A stretch of 64,000 nt of DNA from Nocardioides sambongensis (GTDB taxonomy: Bacteria > Actinomycetota > Actinomycetes > Propionibacteriales > Nocardioidaceae): contig NZ_CP041091.1 of the NCBI RefSeq assembly GCF_006494815.1, forward strand, positions 1,887,001-1,951,000, read 5' to 3'. A model generated the notes under the pieces. The model did no database searches, was not told the DNA's origin, and saw nothing but the letters and a program-made list of their open reading frames with translations. Positions 7,951-16,183 of this stretch are shown piece after piece (position 1 is the stretch's first letter; each line of letters starts with the position of its first letter). Both the position numbers and the translations under genes were made by a program.

Positions 7951-8790
7951 GTGCCCACACCTGACCTGATGCCCGGCGCCGAGCCGCTCACCGCCGCACC
8001 CCGTCCCGAGCTGACCGGCGGCCGCCGGATCGGCGTGCTGCTCAGCCACGGCTTCACCGGCTCACCGGCCTCGATGAAGCCGTGGGGCGAGCACCTCGCC
8101 GCCCTCGGGTACGGCGTCGTGGTGCCGCGACTGCCCGGCCACGGCACCACCTGGCAGGACCTGAACACCCGGCGCTGGGAGGACTGGCTCGGCGAGCTGA
8201 GCGCCGCCTTCGACCAGCTCCGCGCCGAGCACGACGCGGTGGTGATCGGCGGGCTGTCGATGGGCGGCGCCCTGGTGCTGCGGCTGGCCGCGGACCGCGG
8301 CGACCAGGTCGCCGGCGTGATGGTGGTGAACCCGGCGGTGGCGACCAAGCGGCTGGACGTGCGGCTGCTGCCGGTGCTGAAGCACGTCGTCGGCTCCTTC
8401 CCGGGCATCGCCGGCGACATCAAGAAGCCGGGCATCACCGAGTCCGGCTACACCAAGACCCCGCTGCGGGCCGCGCACTCGATGATGCAGGGCTGGCGCC
8501 CGCTGGTCGACGACCTGCCTCGGGTCACCGCGCCGCTGCTCTACCTGCGCTCGGACGTCGACAACGTGGTGGACGGGGCCAGCGAACCGCTGATCCTGGA
8601 TCGCGTCGGCTCCACCGACGTCTCCCGCGTCGCGCTGCCGGACTCCTACCACGTGGCCACCCTCGACCACGACGCGCCGACCATCTTCGAGGAGTCGGCG
8701 ACGTTCATCGCCCGGGTGACCGCGACCGGCCCCACCGCCGACGCCGTGGACGTCGAGGACGCCGACGGAGCGAGTGGAGGCACGCAGTAA
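7951..8790 (+). CDS. Alpha/beta hydrolase, carboxylesterase/monoacylglycerol lipase-like
   Basis: The 279-residue protein begins with the oxyanion segment GVLLSHGFTGSP (about residues 28-39) and has the nucleophile elbow GLSMGGA with catalytic Ser. It ends with an Asp region (SDVDNVVDGAS) and the catalytic His in SYHVATLDHD. This layout matches Est30-type carboxylesterases and bacterial monoacylglycerol lipases. It has no signal peptide, so it probably acts on acyl esters in the cytoplasm. It is divergent from the acyltransferase gene, so the pair may both belong to lipid turnover. GTG 7951 is supported by the leaderless promoter; ATG 7969 is a second possibility. Confidence 0.88.
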   Translation: MPTPDLMPGAEPLTAAPRPELTGGRRIGVLLSHGFTGSPASMKPWGEHLAALGYGVVVPRLPGHGTTWQDLNTRRWEDWLGELSAAFDQLRAEHDAVVIGGLSMGGALVLRLAADRGDQVAGVMVVNPAVATKRLDVRLLPVLKHVVGSFPGIAGDIKKPGITESGYTKTPLRAAHSMMQGWRPLVDDLPRVTAPLLYLRSDVDNVVDGASEPLILDRVGSTDVSRVALPDSYHVATLDHDAPTIFEESATFIARVTATGPTADAVDVEDADGASGGTQ

Positions 8791-8793
8791 CCT
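8788..8793 (+). promoter_or_regulatory. Candidate leaderless -10 element (TAACCT)
   Basis: TAACCT overlaps the end of the esterase gene and ends 7 nt before GTG 8801. Confidence 0.45.
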
Positions 8794-8800
8794 GAGTTCC

Positions 8801-9279
8801 GTGCCCCGCGAGGACGAGCCGAGGGAGTCGGCCGAGGACGCCGCCTGGGAGGCGATCGTGGCCAACTACGGCGAGCGTGCCGTGCTGGACGACGCCGCCG
8901 GTGACGCCGCCGAGGACCCGGCGGACGCCGGGTCGGAGGACCGGTTCGACGAGGGTCACGAGGTCCGAGACGCCGACGGCGAGGCAGCCGGCGAGGCAGC
9001 CGGCGAGGCCGCTGACCAGCCGGAGTGGCTGGACGACGAGGAGCGCTACGTCCCCCGCCGCCACCCCCCGTGCCGCGTCCGCCGTTCGACCGCCTGCTCG
9101 CCTGGATCGGCGTCTTCGGGTCCCCCGCGGTGCTGCTGGTCTGCCTGGTCGCCTCGCTGACCATCCCGGTCTGGCTCGGCTGGGCGATGGTGATCGGCTT
9201 CATCGGCGGGTTCGGCTACCTGCTGGCCCGCTCACCGGGCACTCCGCGTGACCCGTGGGACGACGGCTCGCGGATCTGA
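8801..9279 (+). CDS. Small conserved membrane protein, frame interrupted at 9052-9056
   Basis: Frame one gives an acidic N-terminal half (VPREDEPRESAEDAAW onward, to DDEERYV). Frame two continues as a proline run, FDRLLAWIGVFGSP, two hydrophobic helices and a PRDPWDDGSRI tail. The two halves make one sensible protein only if one C is added to the CCCCC run at 9052-9056. The spliced reading resembles an uncharacterised actinobacterial protein with an acidic cytoplasmic N-terminus and two membrane helices. No function is known. Either the base is missing from the assembly or the gene is truly frameshifted. Confidence 0.65.
8978..9013 (+). repeat. Three 12-bp tandem units encoding GEAA repeats
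   Basis: GGCGAGGCAGCC occurs at 8978-8989 and 8990-9001, followed by a diverged copy at 9002-9013. In the reading frame this gives three GEAA tetrapeptides in the acidic part of the small membrane protein. Confidence 0.85.
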
Positions 9280-9310
9280 TCCGCCGCCGCACCGACCGGT
9301 GGCGCTGCGG

Positions 9311-10258
9311 TCACCCGGCGGGCGTCCCGGGACCGTCCAGGGAGTAGAGCGCCGCACCGATCGCGCCCGCCTCCGGCCCGAACCTCGCCGGCACCAGGGC
9401 CGGCACGGTGCGGAAGTCCTTGCCCTGCAGCGAGTCGCGCAGCGCGCGGCGGGCCGGCTCCAGCAGCAGGTCCCCGACGGCGGAGACGCCGCCACCAACC
9501 ACCACGGTCTCCGGATCGAACGCGGAGACCAGGCCCGCGGCGCCGACACCGAGCCAGGTGCCGACCGAGGCGATCGCCTCGCGCGCCACCCGGTCACCGG
9601 ACCGGGCCAGCGCGGCGACCTCCGGACCGTCGAGGTGAGCACCCACGGCGACCCGCATCACCCGCTCCAGGGCCCGTCCGCTGCAGTACTGCTCCCAGCA
9701 GCCGCGCAGCCCGCACTCGCACGGCAGGCCGTCCGGCACCACCTGCATGTGGCCGAACTCCCCGGCTCCGCCTTGCGCCCCGCGGACCACCCGTCCGTCG
9801 AGCACCACGGCACCGCCGATCCCGGTGCCGACCGCGATCAGCAGGGCCGAGGAGACCCCGCGTGCGGCACCCGCGACGATCTCCGCGTACGCCGCGCAGT
9901 TGGCGTCGTTCTCCAGCCGGACGGGGGTGCCCAGCAGCTCGGCGAAACGGCGGCGCAGCGGCGCGGCCCGCCACGGCAGGTGGGCGGCGAACCGGAGGTG
10001 CTCGCCGGCGGCGTCGACCAGTCCGGCCACCGAGAGGCCCACCCCCGCGGCCGGCTCGTCGGGACAGACCTCGGCGACGGCCGCGAGCACCGCGGCCTCG
10101 ATCTCCGCGGTCGGGGCCAGGCGTCCGGGCATGGGCACGGTCGCGGTCCGCACCGCCTCCGGCTCCCAGGCGCCCGCCACCGCCGGCGCTCGTAGGGCGA
10201 CGGCGAGGATCTTGGTCCCTCCCACGTCGACCCCGACGTGGATCGCGCTCGACGTCAT
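9311..10258 (-). CDS. ROK family sugar kinase (second of a tandem pair)
   Basis: The 315-residue protein has the ATP-binding DVGGTKI at residues ~11-17, catalytic Asp in ENDANCAAYAE, the GxGxG phosphate loop VGTGIGGA, and the zinc-binding ROK signature GHMQVVPDG...CECGLRGCWEQ. It should phosphorylate glucose or another hexose in the cytoplasm. It starts 9 nt after the upstream ROK gene ends and has clearly diverged from it, so the pair may differ in sugar. It is the last gene of the SRPBCC-ArsA-ROK-ROK operon. Confidence 0.88.
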   Translation of the reverse strand: MTSSAIHVGVDVGGTKILAVALRAPAVAGAWEPEAVRTATVPMPGRLAPTAEIEAAVLAAVAEVCPDEPAAGVGLSVAGLVDAAGEHLRFAAHLPWRAAPLRRRFAELLGTPVRLENDANCAAYAEIVAGAARGVSSALLIAVGTGIGGAVVLDGRVVRGAQGGAGEFGHMQVVPDGLPCECGLRGCWEQYCSGRALERVMRVAVGAHLDGPEVAALARSGDRVAREAIASVGTWLGVGAAGLVSAFDPETVVVGGGVSAVGDLLLEPARRALRDSLQGKDFRTVPALVPARFGPEAGAIGAALYSLDGPGTPAG

Positions 10259-10267
10259 CGCCGGGCC

Positions 10268-11221
10268 TCAGGCGCGACTCAGGTCGGCCGCGCCGATCAC
10301 CCCGGCCCGGTTGCCGAGCTCTGCGGGGCGGATCTCGGCCTCCGGCCGGTAGCCGCGTCCCGAGAGGGCCTTCTGGTAGGAGTCGCGCAGCGGGTCGAGC
10401 AGCAGGCGGCCGGCCTCGCTCACGCCGCCGCCGATCACCACCACCGCCGGGTCCAGCACCGCACCGATCGAGGCGATCCCGTAGCCGAGCCAGTAGCCGA
10501 GCCGCTCGAACTGCTCCACCGCGAACCGGTCGCCCTCGTGGGCGGCCGCGGTGATCATCTGTCCGGTGATCGCGTCCGGGTCGCCGCCGGCGCGGTCGAG
10601 CAGCGCGCGGGCCCGGATCACGTCGCCGCGCGCCGCGCCCCGGGCGGACCGCACCAGGGCGGTGCCGCTGCCGTACTGCTCCAGGCAGCCGCGGTTGCCG
10701 CAGCCGCACTGCTCGCCGTCCGGTACGACGCCCACGTGGCCGATCTCGGCGGCCGAGCCGAAGGCTCCGCGCAGCAGCCGCCCGCCGACGATGACGCCGC
10801 CGCCGACGCCGGTGCCGACGGTGACCATCAGCTGGTCGTCCACGTCCCGCCCGGCGCCGTACCGGAACTCGCCCCAGGCCGCGGCGTTGGCGTCGTTCTC
10901 GACGACCACCGGCAGACCGGTGAGCCGGCCCAGGTCGGCCGCCAGCGGCTCGTCGCGCCAGGCGATGTTGGGCGCGAACCGCACGGTGGTGCGGGCCGCG
11001 TCGACGTAGCCGGCGGCGCCCACCCCCACCCCGGCCACCGACTGCCCGTCGGCGAGCCGACCGACCAGGCCCGCCACGGCGGTCTCGATGGCGCTCGGCT
11101 CGGCGGCCGGCGACTCGACCCGGTCCTCGGCCAGGATGGTGCCGTCCGCAGCGACCAGGGCGCCGGCGATCTTGGTGCCGCCGATGTCGATCCCGCAGGC
11201 GGGAAGGTTCTGCTCAGTCAC
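10268..11221 (-). CDS. glkA: Glucokinase, ROK family
   Basis: The 317-residue protein has DIGGTKIAGAL near the N-terminus, ENDANAAAWGE with the catalytic Asp, VGTGVGGG, and the zinc motif GHVGVVPDG...CGCGNRGCLEQ. It looks like the Streptomyces GlkA type that makes glucose 6-phosphate and feeds glycolysis, where the phosphofructokinase near the window start would act next. GTG 11221 overlaps the TGA of the preceding gene in its restored frame (GTGA), which supports both this start and the frame correction there. Confidence 0.88.
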   Translation of the reverse strand: MTEQNLPACGIDIGGTKIAGALVAADGTILAEDRVESPAAEPSAIETAVAGLVGRLADGQSVAGVGVGAAGYVDAARTTVRFAPNIAWRDEPLAADLGRLTGLPVVVENDANAAAWGEFRYGAGRDVDDQLMVTVGTGVGGGVIVGGRLLRGAFGSAAEIGHVGVVPDGEQCGCGNRGCLEQYGSGTALVRSARGAARGDVIRARALLDRAGGDPDAITGQMITAAAHEGDRFAVEQFERLGYWLGYGIASIGAVLDPAVVVIGGGVSEAGRLLLDPLRDSYQKALSGRGYRPEAEIRPAELGNRAGVIGAADLSRA

Positions 11222-11666
11222 CAGGTCTCGTCCTCGTCCGCTCCGGCGCCACCGGGTCCGGTGGCGTCCTGGTCCCCGGTCCCGGCAGGTGCGCCGTCCA
11301 GGTCGATCTTCTCCACGCCCCGCGCGGGGCGCTGTCACCCGGGTCGCCGGCCGACGGCACGGTCTCCAGCAGTCCGGCGGCGGCCTGCAGCAGCGAGGAG
11401 GCCGCCGACATCAGGTGGTCGCGCACCTCCGGCGACGCCTTGCGCACCACGTGCACGGCTCGGCAGACGGGGCAGTAGCGGCACTCCGGGTCGTCGGTGG
11501 CCAGGTGGTCGTGGAGGTCCTGGGTGAACGCCGCCGCCTGACCGGCGAGTCCTCCGACCCCGCCCGCGGCGTCCACACCGTGCTGGCGGGCCATGTCCGC
11601 GAAGGCGCCGAAGAGCTTGGCCGCCTCCTCGGCGACGCTGCCCACCTCGTCCTCGTGGTCGGTCAT
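11218..11666 (-). CDS. Small conserved actinobacterial protein, frame interrupted at 11318-11321
   Basis: From ATG 11666 the protein reads MTDHEDEVGSVAEEAAKLFG, then a CRYCPVCRAV double-CxxC-like segment and a helical SPEVRDHLMSAASSLLQAAAG segment. The frame then drifts into a basic, unlikely tail. Adding one C to the plus-strand CCCC at 11318-11321 restores GVEKIDLDGAPAG and an acidic end finishing ADEDETW with a stop at 11218-11220, exactly overlapping the glucokinase GTG. Its ATG also overlaps the ArsA-like stop. Function is unknown; the Cys cluster may bind a metal. Confidence 0.7.
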
Positions 11667-12871
11667 CGCGCTCCTCGGCTCGTCGCCTGTTCCTCGTTGG
11701 CCGGGGTGAACCGGACTTGCAGCTCGCCGTCGAGCACCCGCGCCCCCGCCACCTTCATCCGGGACAGGCCGGCCGGCAGCGTCAGCAGTCGTCGCGCCGA
11801 GCCTACGGTGACGACGAGCTCGTCGCCGTTGCGGGCGAGATCGACCTCGGCACGTGAGACGAACGGAAGGCTCAGATGGACCACGGCGTCGCCGCGACCG
11901 GTGCGCGCGACCCGGAACGGACCTGCCCCGCCGGGCAGCGCGAGCGGGTCGTCGTCGCCGTAGAGCGCCGCAGCGAGCGCCCGCAGGTCCGCCACCCCGA
12001 CCGGCTCGCCGGGCTGGTACTCCGACCGCCACAGCGGGAGACCGGCGAAGGACTGCCGGACCTGGTCGAGCACCTCGGACTGGGCGGCCGCCCAGCCGGC
12101 GCGCCACGGGTCGGCGTCGTCGACCGGGAAGACCCGGTTGGCGACCACGCCGTCGACCCGGTAGCCGAAGAGGCACAGGCTCGTGTAGGCCCGGCGGGCC
12201 TCGGCCAGGACGACCTGCTCGGGGGTGAGCACCAGCCGCACCGTGGCATCCGGACCGGAGAGCAGCCCGCGCACCTCGTCCAGCTCGTCGTGCAGCCGGG
12301 TGACGGCGTCGAAGACCGAGTCCCGCGGCATCGGCACTCCCGATGCCCGGGTGAGCACCGGGCGCAGCGCCCTGACCAGGCCACGTTGGATCGGCAGGAG
12401 ACGCTCCAGGTACCAGCCCAGCGCCTCCGGGAGCGCCAGCAGCCGCAGCGTCTCGGCGGTCGGTGCGCAGTCGACGACGATGACGTCCCAGGCGCCCGAG
12501 CGGGCCTGCAGCCGGAGCTCGAGCAGCGCCAGCACCTCTTCGGCGCCGGGGATCACGGTCATCTCCTCGGCCAAGACCGGGTCCATCCCGGCCGCGTCGA
12601 GCACCGAGAGCAGATAGCGCTGGATGTCGGCCCAGGACTGCTCGAACCGGAGCTGGGCGTCCACCTGCTGCAGGTGCAGGCGCGGCGCGACCTCCACCGG
12701 CTCGGCGCCCACCGAGCCGGCCGGCACCTGGTAGGCGTCGGCCAGCGAGTGCGCGGCATCGGTCGAGATCACCAGCGTGCGGCGGCCCGCCGCGGCGGCC
12801 AGCGCCGCGGTGCCCGCGGCGATCGAGGACTTGCCGACGCCGCCCTTGCCGGTGAAGAGGATGATGCGCAC
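11663..12871 (-). CDS. ArsA/GET3-like ATPase
   Basis: The 402-residue protein starts with the deviant Walker A FTGKGGVGKSS (residues ~5-15), followed by STDAAHSLADAY and the switch region VVDCAPTAETLRLLALPE. These are typical of the ArsA/Get3 branch of SIMIBI NTPases. The single-copy soluble form without arsenic genes nearby matches the uncharacterised actinobacterial type (compare Rv2184c). It may act in protein or cofactor delivery; a role in arsenite export is unlikely. The GTG start precedes a conserved VRIILFTGK. It follows the SRPBCC gene by 41 nt and overlaps the next gene by ATGA. Confidence 0.85.
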   Translation of the reverse strand: MRIILFTGKGGVGKSSIAAGTAALAAAAGRRTLVISTDAAHSLADAYQVPAGSVGAEPVEVAPRLHLQQVDAQLRFEQSWADIQRYLLSVLDAAGMDPVLAEEMTVIPGAEEVLALLELRLQARSGAWDVIVVDCAPTAETLRLLALPEALGWYLERLLPIQRGLVRALRPVLTRASGVPMPRDSVFDAVTRLHDELDEVRGLLSGPDATVRLVLTPEQVVLAEARRAYTSLCLFGYRVDGVVANRVFPVDDADPWRAGWAAAQSEVLDQVRQSFAGLPLWRSEYQPGEPVGVADLRALAAALYGDDDPLALPGGAGPFRVARTGRGDAVVHLSLPFVSRAEVDLARNGDELVVTVGSARRLLTLPAGLSRMKVAGARVLDGELQVRFTPANEEQATSRGAR

Positions 12872-12912
12872 GCGTCCGACCGTCGCCCCAGGTGTGCCCG
12901 CGTCCGGGGCGC

Positions 12913-13368
12913 TCAGGCGCCGGACTCGACGCGCTTCTTGAGGCCCTTGAGCGCGGTGTCGATCAGGATCTTCTCGCCCTTGCGCTTGAGCATGCCGATC
13001 AGCGGGATCGAGACGTCGAGCGCCAGTCGGTAGGTCACCTCGGTGCGTCCGCCGGACTCGCTGAGCACGTAGGCACCGTCGAGCGAGCGCAGCATCTTGC
13101 CCTCGACGAGGCTCCAGGTGACCGAGCGGTCGCCGTCCCACTCGTAGGCGAGGGTGTACTCGTCCTTGATCGGGGAGACGTCCAGGGCGAAGAAGACCTC
13201 CCGCGCCCTGCCCCGCGCGTCCGGGTCCGCCTCGGAGTAGCGCTCCTGGATCTCGGCGACAGTCACGCCCTTGGCCCAGGAGGGGTAGGACCCGAAGTCG
13301 GCGATGACGGCCATCACGTCCGCGGCGGGCGCATCGACGGTGATCGACGAGGACGTCTGTTCGGCCAT
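12913..13368 (-). CDS. SRPBCC (START-like) family protein
   Basis: The 151-residue protein fits the START-like helix-grip fold: SITVDAPAADVMAVIADFGSYPSWAKGV at the start, a central antiparallel sheet, and a C-terminal helix KGEKILIDTALKGLKKRVE. Such proteins hold hydrophobic ligands in a cavity. Its position before an ArsA-like ATPase gene equals Rv2185c in M. tuberculosis. TAGCCT 6 nt before the ATG indicates a leaderless promoter for the whole SRPBCC-ArsA-glucokinase operon. Confidence 0.85.
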   Translation of the reverse strand: MAEQTSSSITVDAPAADVMAVIADFGSYPSWAKGVTVAEIQERYSEADPDARGRAREVFFALDVSPIKDEYTLAYEWDGDRSVTWSLVEGKMLRSLDGAYVLSESGGRTEVTYRLALDVSIPLIGMLKRKGEKILIDTALKGLKKRVESGA

Positions 13369-13374
13369 GGCCGC

Positions 13375-13380
13375 AGGCTA
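13375..13380 (-). promoter_or_regulatory. Candidate leaderless -10 element of the SRPBCC-ArsA-glk operon (TAGCCT)
   Basis: TAGCCT on the minus strand ends 6 nt before ATG 13368. Confidence 0.5.
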
Positions 13381-13425
13381 CCCGAACCGAGGGGGTCGGT
13401 ACGGCGAGCACCCGTGACCCGGCGG

Positions 13426-13431
13426 TAACCT
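13426..13431 (+). promoter_or_regulatory. Candidate -10 element of the acyl-CoA ligase gene (TAACCT)
   Basis: TAACCT would start transcription near 13438, leaving about 50 nt of leader ending in GAGGAG (13477-13482), 5 nt before GTG 13488. Confidence 0.4.
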
Positions 13432-13487
13432 CGGGCCGTTCGGCGCCGGCCGGTGCCGACGCCCCCGCCCGGCGACGAGGAGTGAAC

Positions 13488-15281
13488 GTGCGCGAGTACT
13501 CGACCCCACCGACGGTCACCGTCCCCAGCACCGGGAACCTGACCGACGACGTCGTCCGCAATGCCGCGGACACCCCGGCGAAGGTGCTGTTCAGCCGCCC
13601 GGTCGGCGACGACGGCCCGTGGCAGGACGTGACCGCCGCGGAGTTCCTCGCCGAGGTGGTCTCCGTGGCCAAGGGGCTGGCCGCCGCCGGGATCGCGACC
13701 GGCGACCGGGTCGCCCTGCTCTCGCGCACCCGCTACGAGTGGACCCTGCTGGACTACGCGATCTGGTTCGCCGGTGCGGTCACCGTCCCGATCTACGAGA
13801 GCTCCTCGGCCCAGCAGATCTCCTGGATCCTGGAGGACTCCGGCACCCGTGCGGTCGTCGCCGAGGACGCCACCCACCTCGAGCGGATCGCGTCGGTCCG
13901 CGACGGGCTGCCCGGCCTCGAGCATGTCTGGGCCTTCGACGAGGACGCCGTCGGCGAGCTGGTCCGGCTCGGGGCCGGTGTCGAGGACGACGAGATCGAG
14001 CGGCGTCGTACCGAGGCGGGGCCGGCGGACCTGGCCACGCTGATCTACACCTCGGGCACCACGGGGCGTCCCAAGGGCTGCATGCTGACGCACGGCAACT
14101 TCGAGACCGAGCTGACCGTCGCCGTCCACGAGCTGCAGCGCCTCTTCGACACCGAGGGCGCCTCGACGCTCCTCTTCCTGCCGCTGGCCCACGTCTTCGC
14201 CCGGATCATCCAGGTCGGCTGCATCAAGGCCGGCACCCGGCTCGGGCACAGCGCCGACATCAAGAACCTGCTGCCCTCGCTGGACGCGTTCAAGCCCACC
14301 TTCATCCTGGCCGTCCCCCGGGTCTTCGAGAAGGTCTTCAACACCGCCTCCCAGAAGGCCGCCTCCGAGGGCAAGGGGCGGATCTTCAACCGGGCGGCCG
14401 AGGTCGCGATCACCTACTCGCGCGCGCTCGACCACGGCCGCGTCCCGCTGCGGGTCCGGGCCCAGCACGCGCTGTTCGCCAAGCTGGTCTACGGCAAGCT
14501 GCTGACCGCGCTCGGCGGCAACTGCACGCACGCGGTCTCCGGCGGCGCCCCCCTGGGCGAGCGGCTGGGTCACTTCTACCGCGGGATCGGCCTGACCGTC
14601 CTGGAGGGCTACGGACTCACCGAGTCCACCGCCGCACTGACCGTGAACCTGCCCGACGCGCAGAAGGTCGGCACCGTGGGCCGCCCGCTGCCGGGCACCA
14701 GCGTCCGGGTCAGCGACGACGGCGAGCTGTTGTTCCGCGGCGGCCAGGTCTTCACCGGCTACTGGCGCAACGACGAGGCCACCGCGGAGGCCCTCACCGA
14801 CGGCGGCTGGTTCCACACCGGCGACGTCGGCGAGATCGACGACGAGGGGTTCGTCCGGATCACCGGACGCAAGAAGGAGATCCTGGTGACCGCCGGCGGC
14901 AAGAACGTTGCCCCCGCCGTGCTCGAGGACCGGCTGCGCGCTCACCACCTGGTGAGCCAGTGCCTGGTCGTCGGCGACGGGCAGCCGTTCATCGGCGCTC
15001 TGGTCACGATCGATCCCGAGGTGTTCCCGGACTGGGCCGAGCGGCACCGCAAGAGCGGGTCCATCGCCGACAACGTCGACGACGCGGACCTGCGCGCGGA
15101 GATCCAGGCCGCGGTCGAGGACGCCAACGAGGCCGTCTCCAAGGCCGAGTCGATCCGCAAGTTCACCATCCTGGCCGAGGACTGGACCGAGGAAGCCGGC
15201 CAGATCACCCCCAGCCTCAAGCTCAAGCGCAACGTCGTGATGCGCGAGTTCCGTGAGGCGATCGCCGACCTCTACCGCTGA
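13488..15281 (+). CDS. fadD15: Long-chain fatty-acid-CoA ligase (FadD15-like)
   Basis: The 597-residue AMP-forming synthetase has the P-loop-like TLIYTSGTTGRPKGCMLTHG, the GYGLTESTAAL motif, TGDVGEIDDEGFVRITGR and the adenylation Lys region GRKKEILVTAGGKN. It activates long-chain fatty acids to acyl-CoA through acyl-adenylate at the inner membrane. The length and the presence of GKNVAPA match the FadD15/FACS group (Rv2187 context). GTG 13488 is preferred over GTG 13482 because GAGGAG sits at proper distance. The gene is divergent from the SRPBCC operon and may share its promoter region. Confidence 0.93.
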   Translation: MREYSTPPTVTVPSTGNLTDDVVRNAADTPAKVLFSRPVGDDGPWQDVTAAEFLAEVVSVAKGLAAAGIATGDRVALLSRTRYEWTLLDYAIWFAGAVTVPIYESSSAQQISWILEDSGTRAVVAEDATHLERIASVRDGLPGLEHVWAFDEDAVGELVRLGAGVEDDEIERRRTEAGPADLATLIYTSGTTGRPKGCMLTHGNFETELTVAVHELQRLFDTEGASTLLFLPLAHVFARIIQVGCIKAGTRLGHSADIKNLLPSLDAFKPTFILAVPRVFEKVFNTASQKAASEGKGRIFNRAAEVAITYSRALDHGRVPLRVRAQHALFAKLVYGKLLTALGGNCTHAVSGGAPLGERLGHFYRGIGLTVLEGYGLTESTAALTVNLPDAQKVGTVGRPLPGTSVRVSDDGELLFRGGQVFTGYWRNDEATAEALTDGGWFHTGDVGEIDDEGFVRITGRKKEILVTAGGKNVAPAVLEDRLRAHHLVSQCLVVGDGQPFIGALVTIDPEVFPDWAERHRKSGSIADNVDDADLRAEIQAAVEDANEAVSKAESIRKFTILAEDWTEEAGQITPSLKLKRNVVMREFREAIADLYR

Positions 15282-15354
15282 GCGCGCCGCCCGGAGGCCG
15301 CACCCGCACGCCCGATTCTCGGGGTGTCCCTCGTCCTCGCCCCACCGATGCCGC

Positions 15355-15360
15355 TAGCCT
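15355..15360 (+). promoter_or_regulatory. Candidate -10 element of the Tad operon (TAGCCT)
   Basis: TAGCCT lies about 100 nt before the cpaB ATG and would give a leader of roughly 95 nt ending in GGGGAGGG. No -35 match was seen. Confidence 0.35.
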
Positions 15361-15462
15361 CGGCCTTCCCTGCAACCTGCCGCGCCCACCGGGGCGCGCA
15401 GCGGGACGGACGATCGTTCGCCCGGCAGCGCGGGGTCGACAGACGGACTGGGGAGGGACCTG

Positions 15463-16170
15463 ATGGAGCGCCGCAGGTTGGTACTGCTGCTCGTCGCCGT
15501 CCTCGCGGCGGCCCTCGGCGTCGCCGCTGTCTTCGTCTACGCCCGAGGGGCCGAGACCCGCGCCGCCGAGGAGTACGGGACCGTCCGGCTGCTGGTCGCC
15601 ACTGAGGAGATCGCACCCGGGGAGCCGATCGAGGAGTCCCTCGCCAACGGCCGGGTCGACCTGCTCCCGGTGCCGGAGGGGCAGGAACTGGACGGCGCGA
15701 CCGACTCCACCGACGATCTCGGCGGGGACTACGCGCGGGTGCGGATCTATCCCGGCGAACAGCTGATCGCCCAGAAGTTCGGCGGCAAGGACGAGGTCGA
15801 GGCCGACAGCGACCTGATCATCCCGGCCGGCAAGCTGGCCCAGTCGGTGTCCGTGGAGGGCGCGGCCCGGGTCGGCGACTTCATCCGTCCGGGTGCCGAT
15901 GTCGCCGTCTTCCTCACCCAGGACGGCAGCTCGAGCAAGGTGCTGCTCGAGCGGGTCCAGGTGCTCGCCGTGGGCGGGGAGACCGCGACTCCGGGCTCCG
16001 GCGGTGACCAGGGCGGGGAGACCTCGCTGCTGACCGTGGCGCTCACCCAGAGGGAGATCGAGCGGGTCCTGTTCGCCCAGTCCATCGGCTCGCTGTCGGT
16101 CGCCCTGCTCAACGACCAGAGTAAGGTGCGAGCCGACGAGGGCGTCGACGGTTCGAACGTCTTCGAGTGA
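15463..16170 (+). CDS. cpaB: Flp pilus assembly protein CpaB (RcpC)
   Basis: The 235-residue protein has one N-terminal signal/anchor helix (residues 6-26) followed by an SAF-like domain (VLVATEEIAPGEPIEESL type sequence) and the RcpC/CpaB region with AGKLAQSVSVEGAARVGDFIRPGADVAVF. It sits at the outer face of the membrane and helps the Tad secretion machine; in diderm bacteria it couples to the secretin, which is absent here. It is the first gene of a tightly spaced Tad operon, 13 nt before the TadZ-like gene. Confidence 0.9.
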   Translation: MERRRLVLLLVAVLAAALGVAAVFVYARGAETRAAEEYGTVRLLVATEEIAPGEPIEESLANGRVDLLPVPEGQELDGATDSTDDLGGDYARVRIYPGEQLIAQKFGGKDEVEADSDLIIPAGKLAQSVSVEGAARVGDFIRPGADVAVFLTQDGSSSKVLLERVQVLAVGGETATPGSGGDQGGETSLLTVALTQREIERVLFAQSIGSLSVALLNDQSKVRADEGVDGSNVFE

Positions 16171-16183
16171 GGGAAACCGCGTC

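Noticed and set aside
9311..11221. The two ROK genes as a recent duplication or repeat
   Set aside because: The proteins differ throughout; they are old paralogues, not a nucleotide repeat.
13314..15047. 577-codon open frame antisense to the acyl-CoA ligase gene
   Set aside because: Its codons shadow the ligase frame in GC-rich DNA; the product is repetitive and matches nothing, while the ligase is unmistakable.
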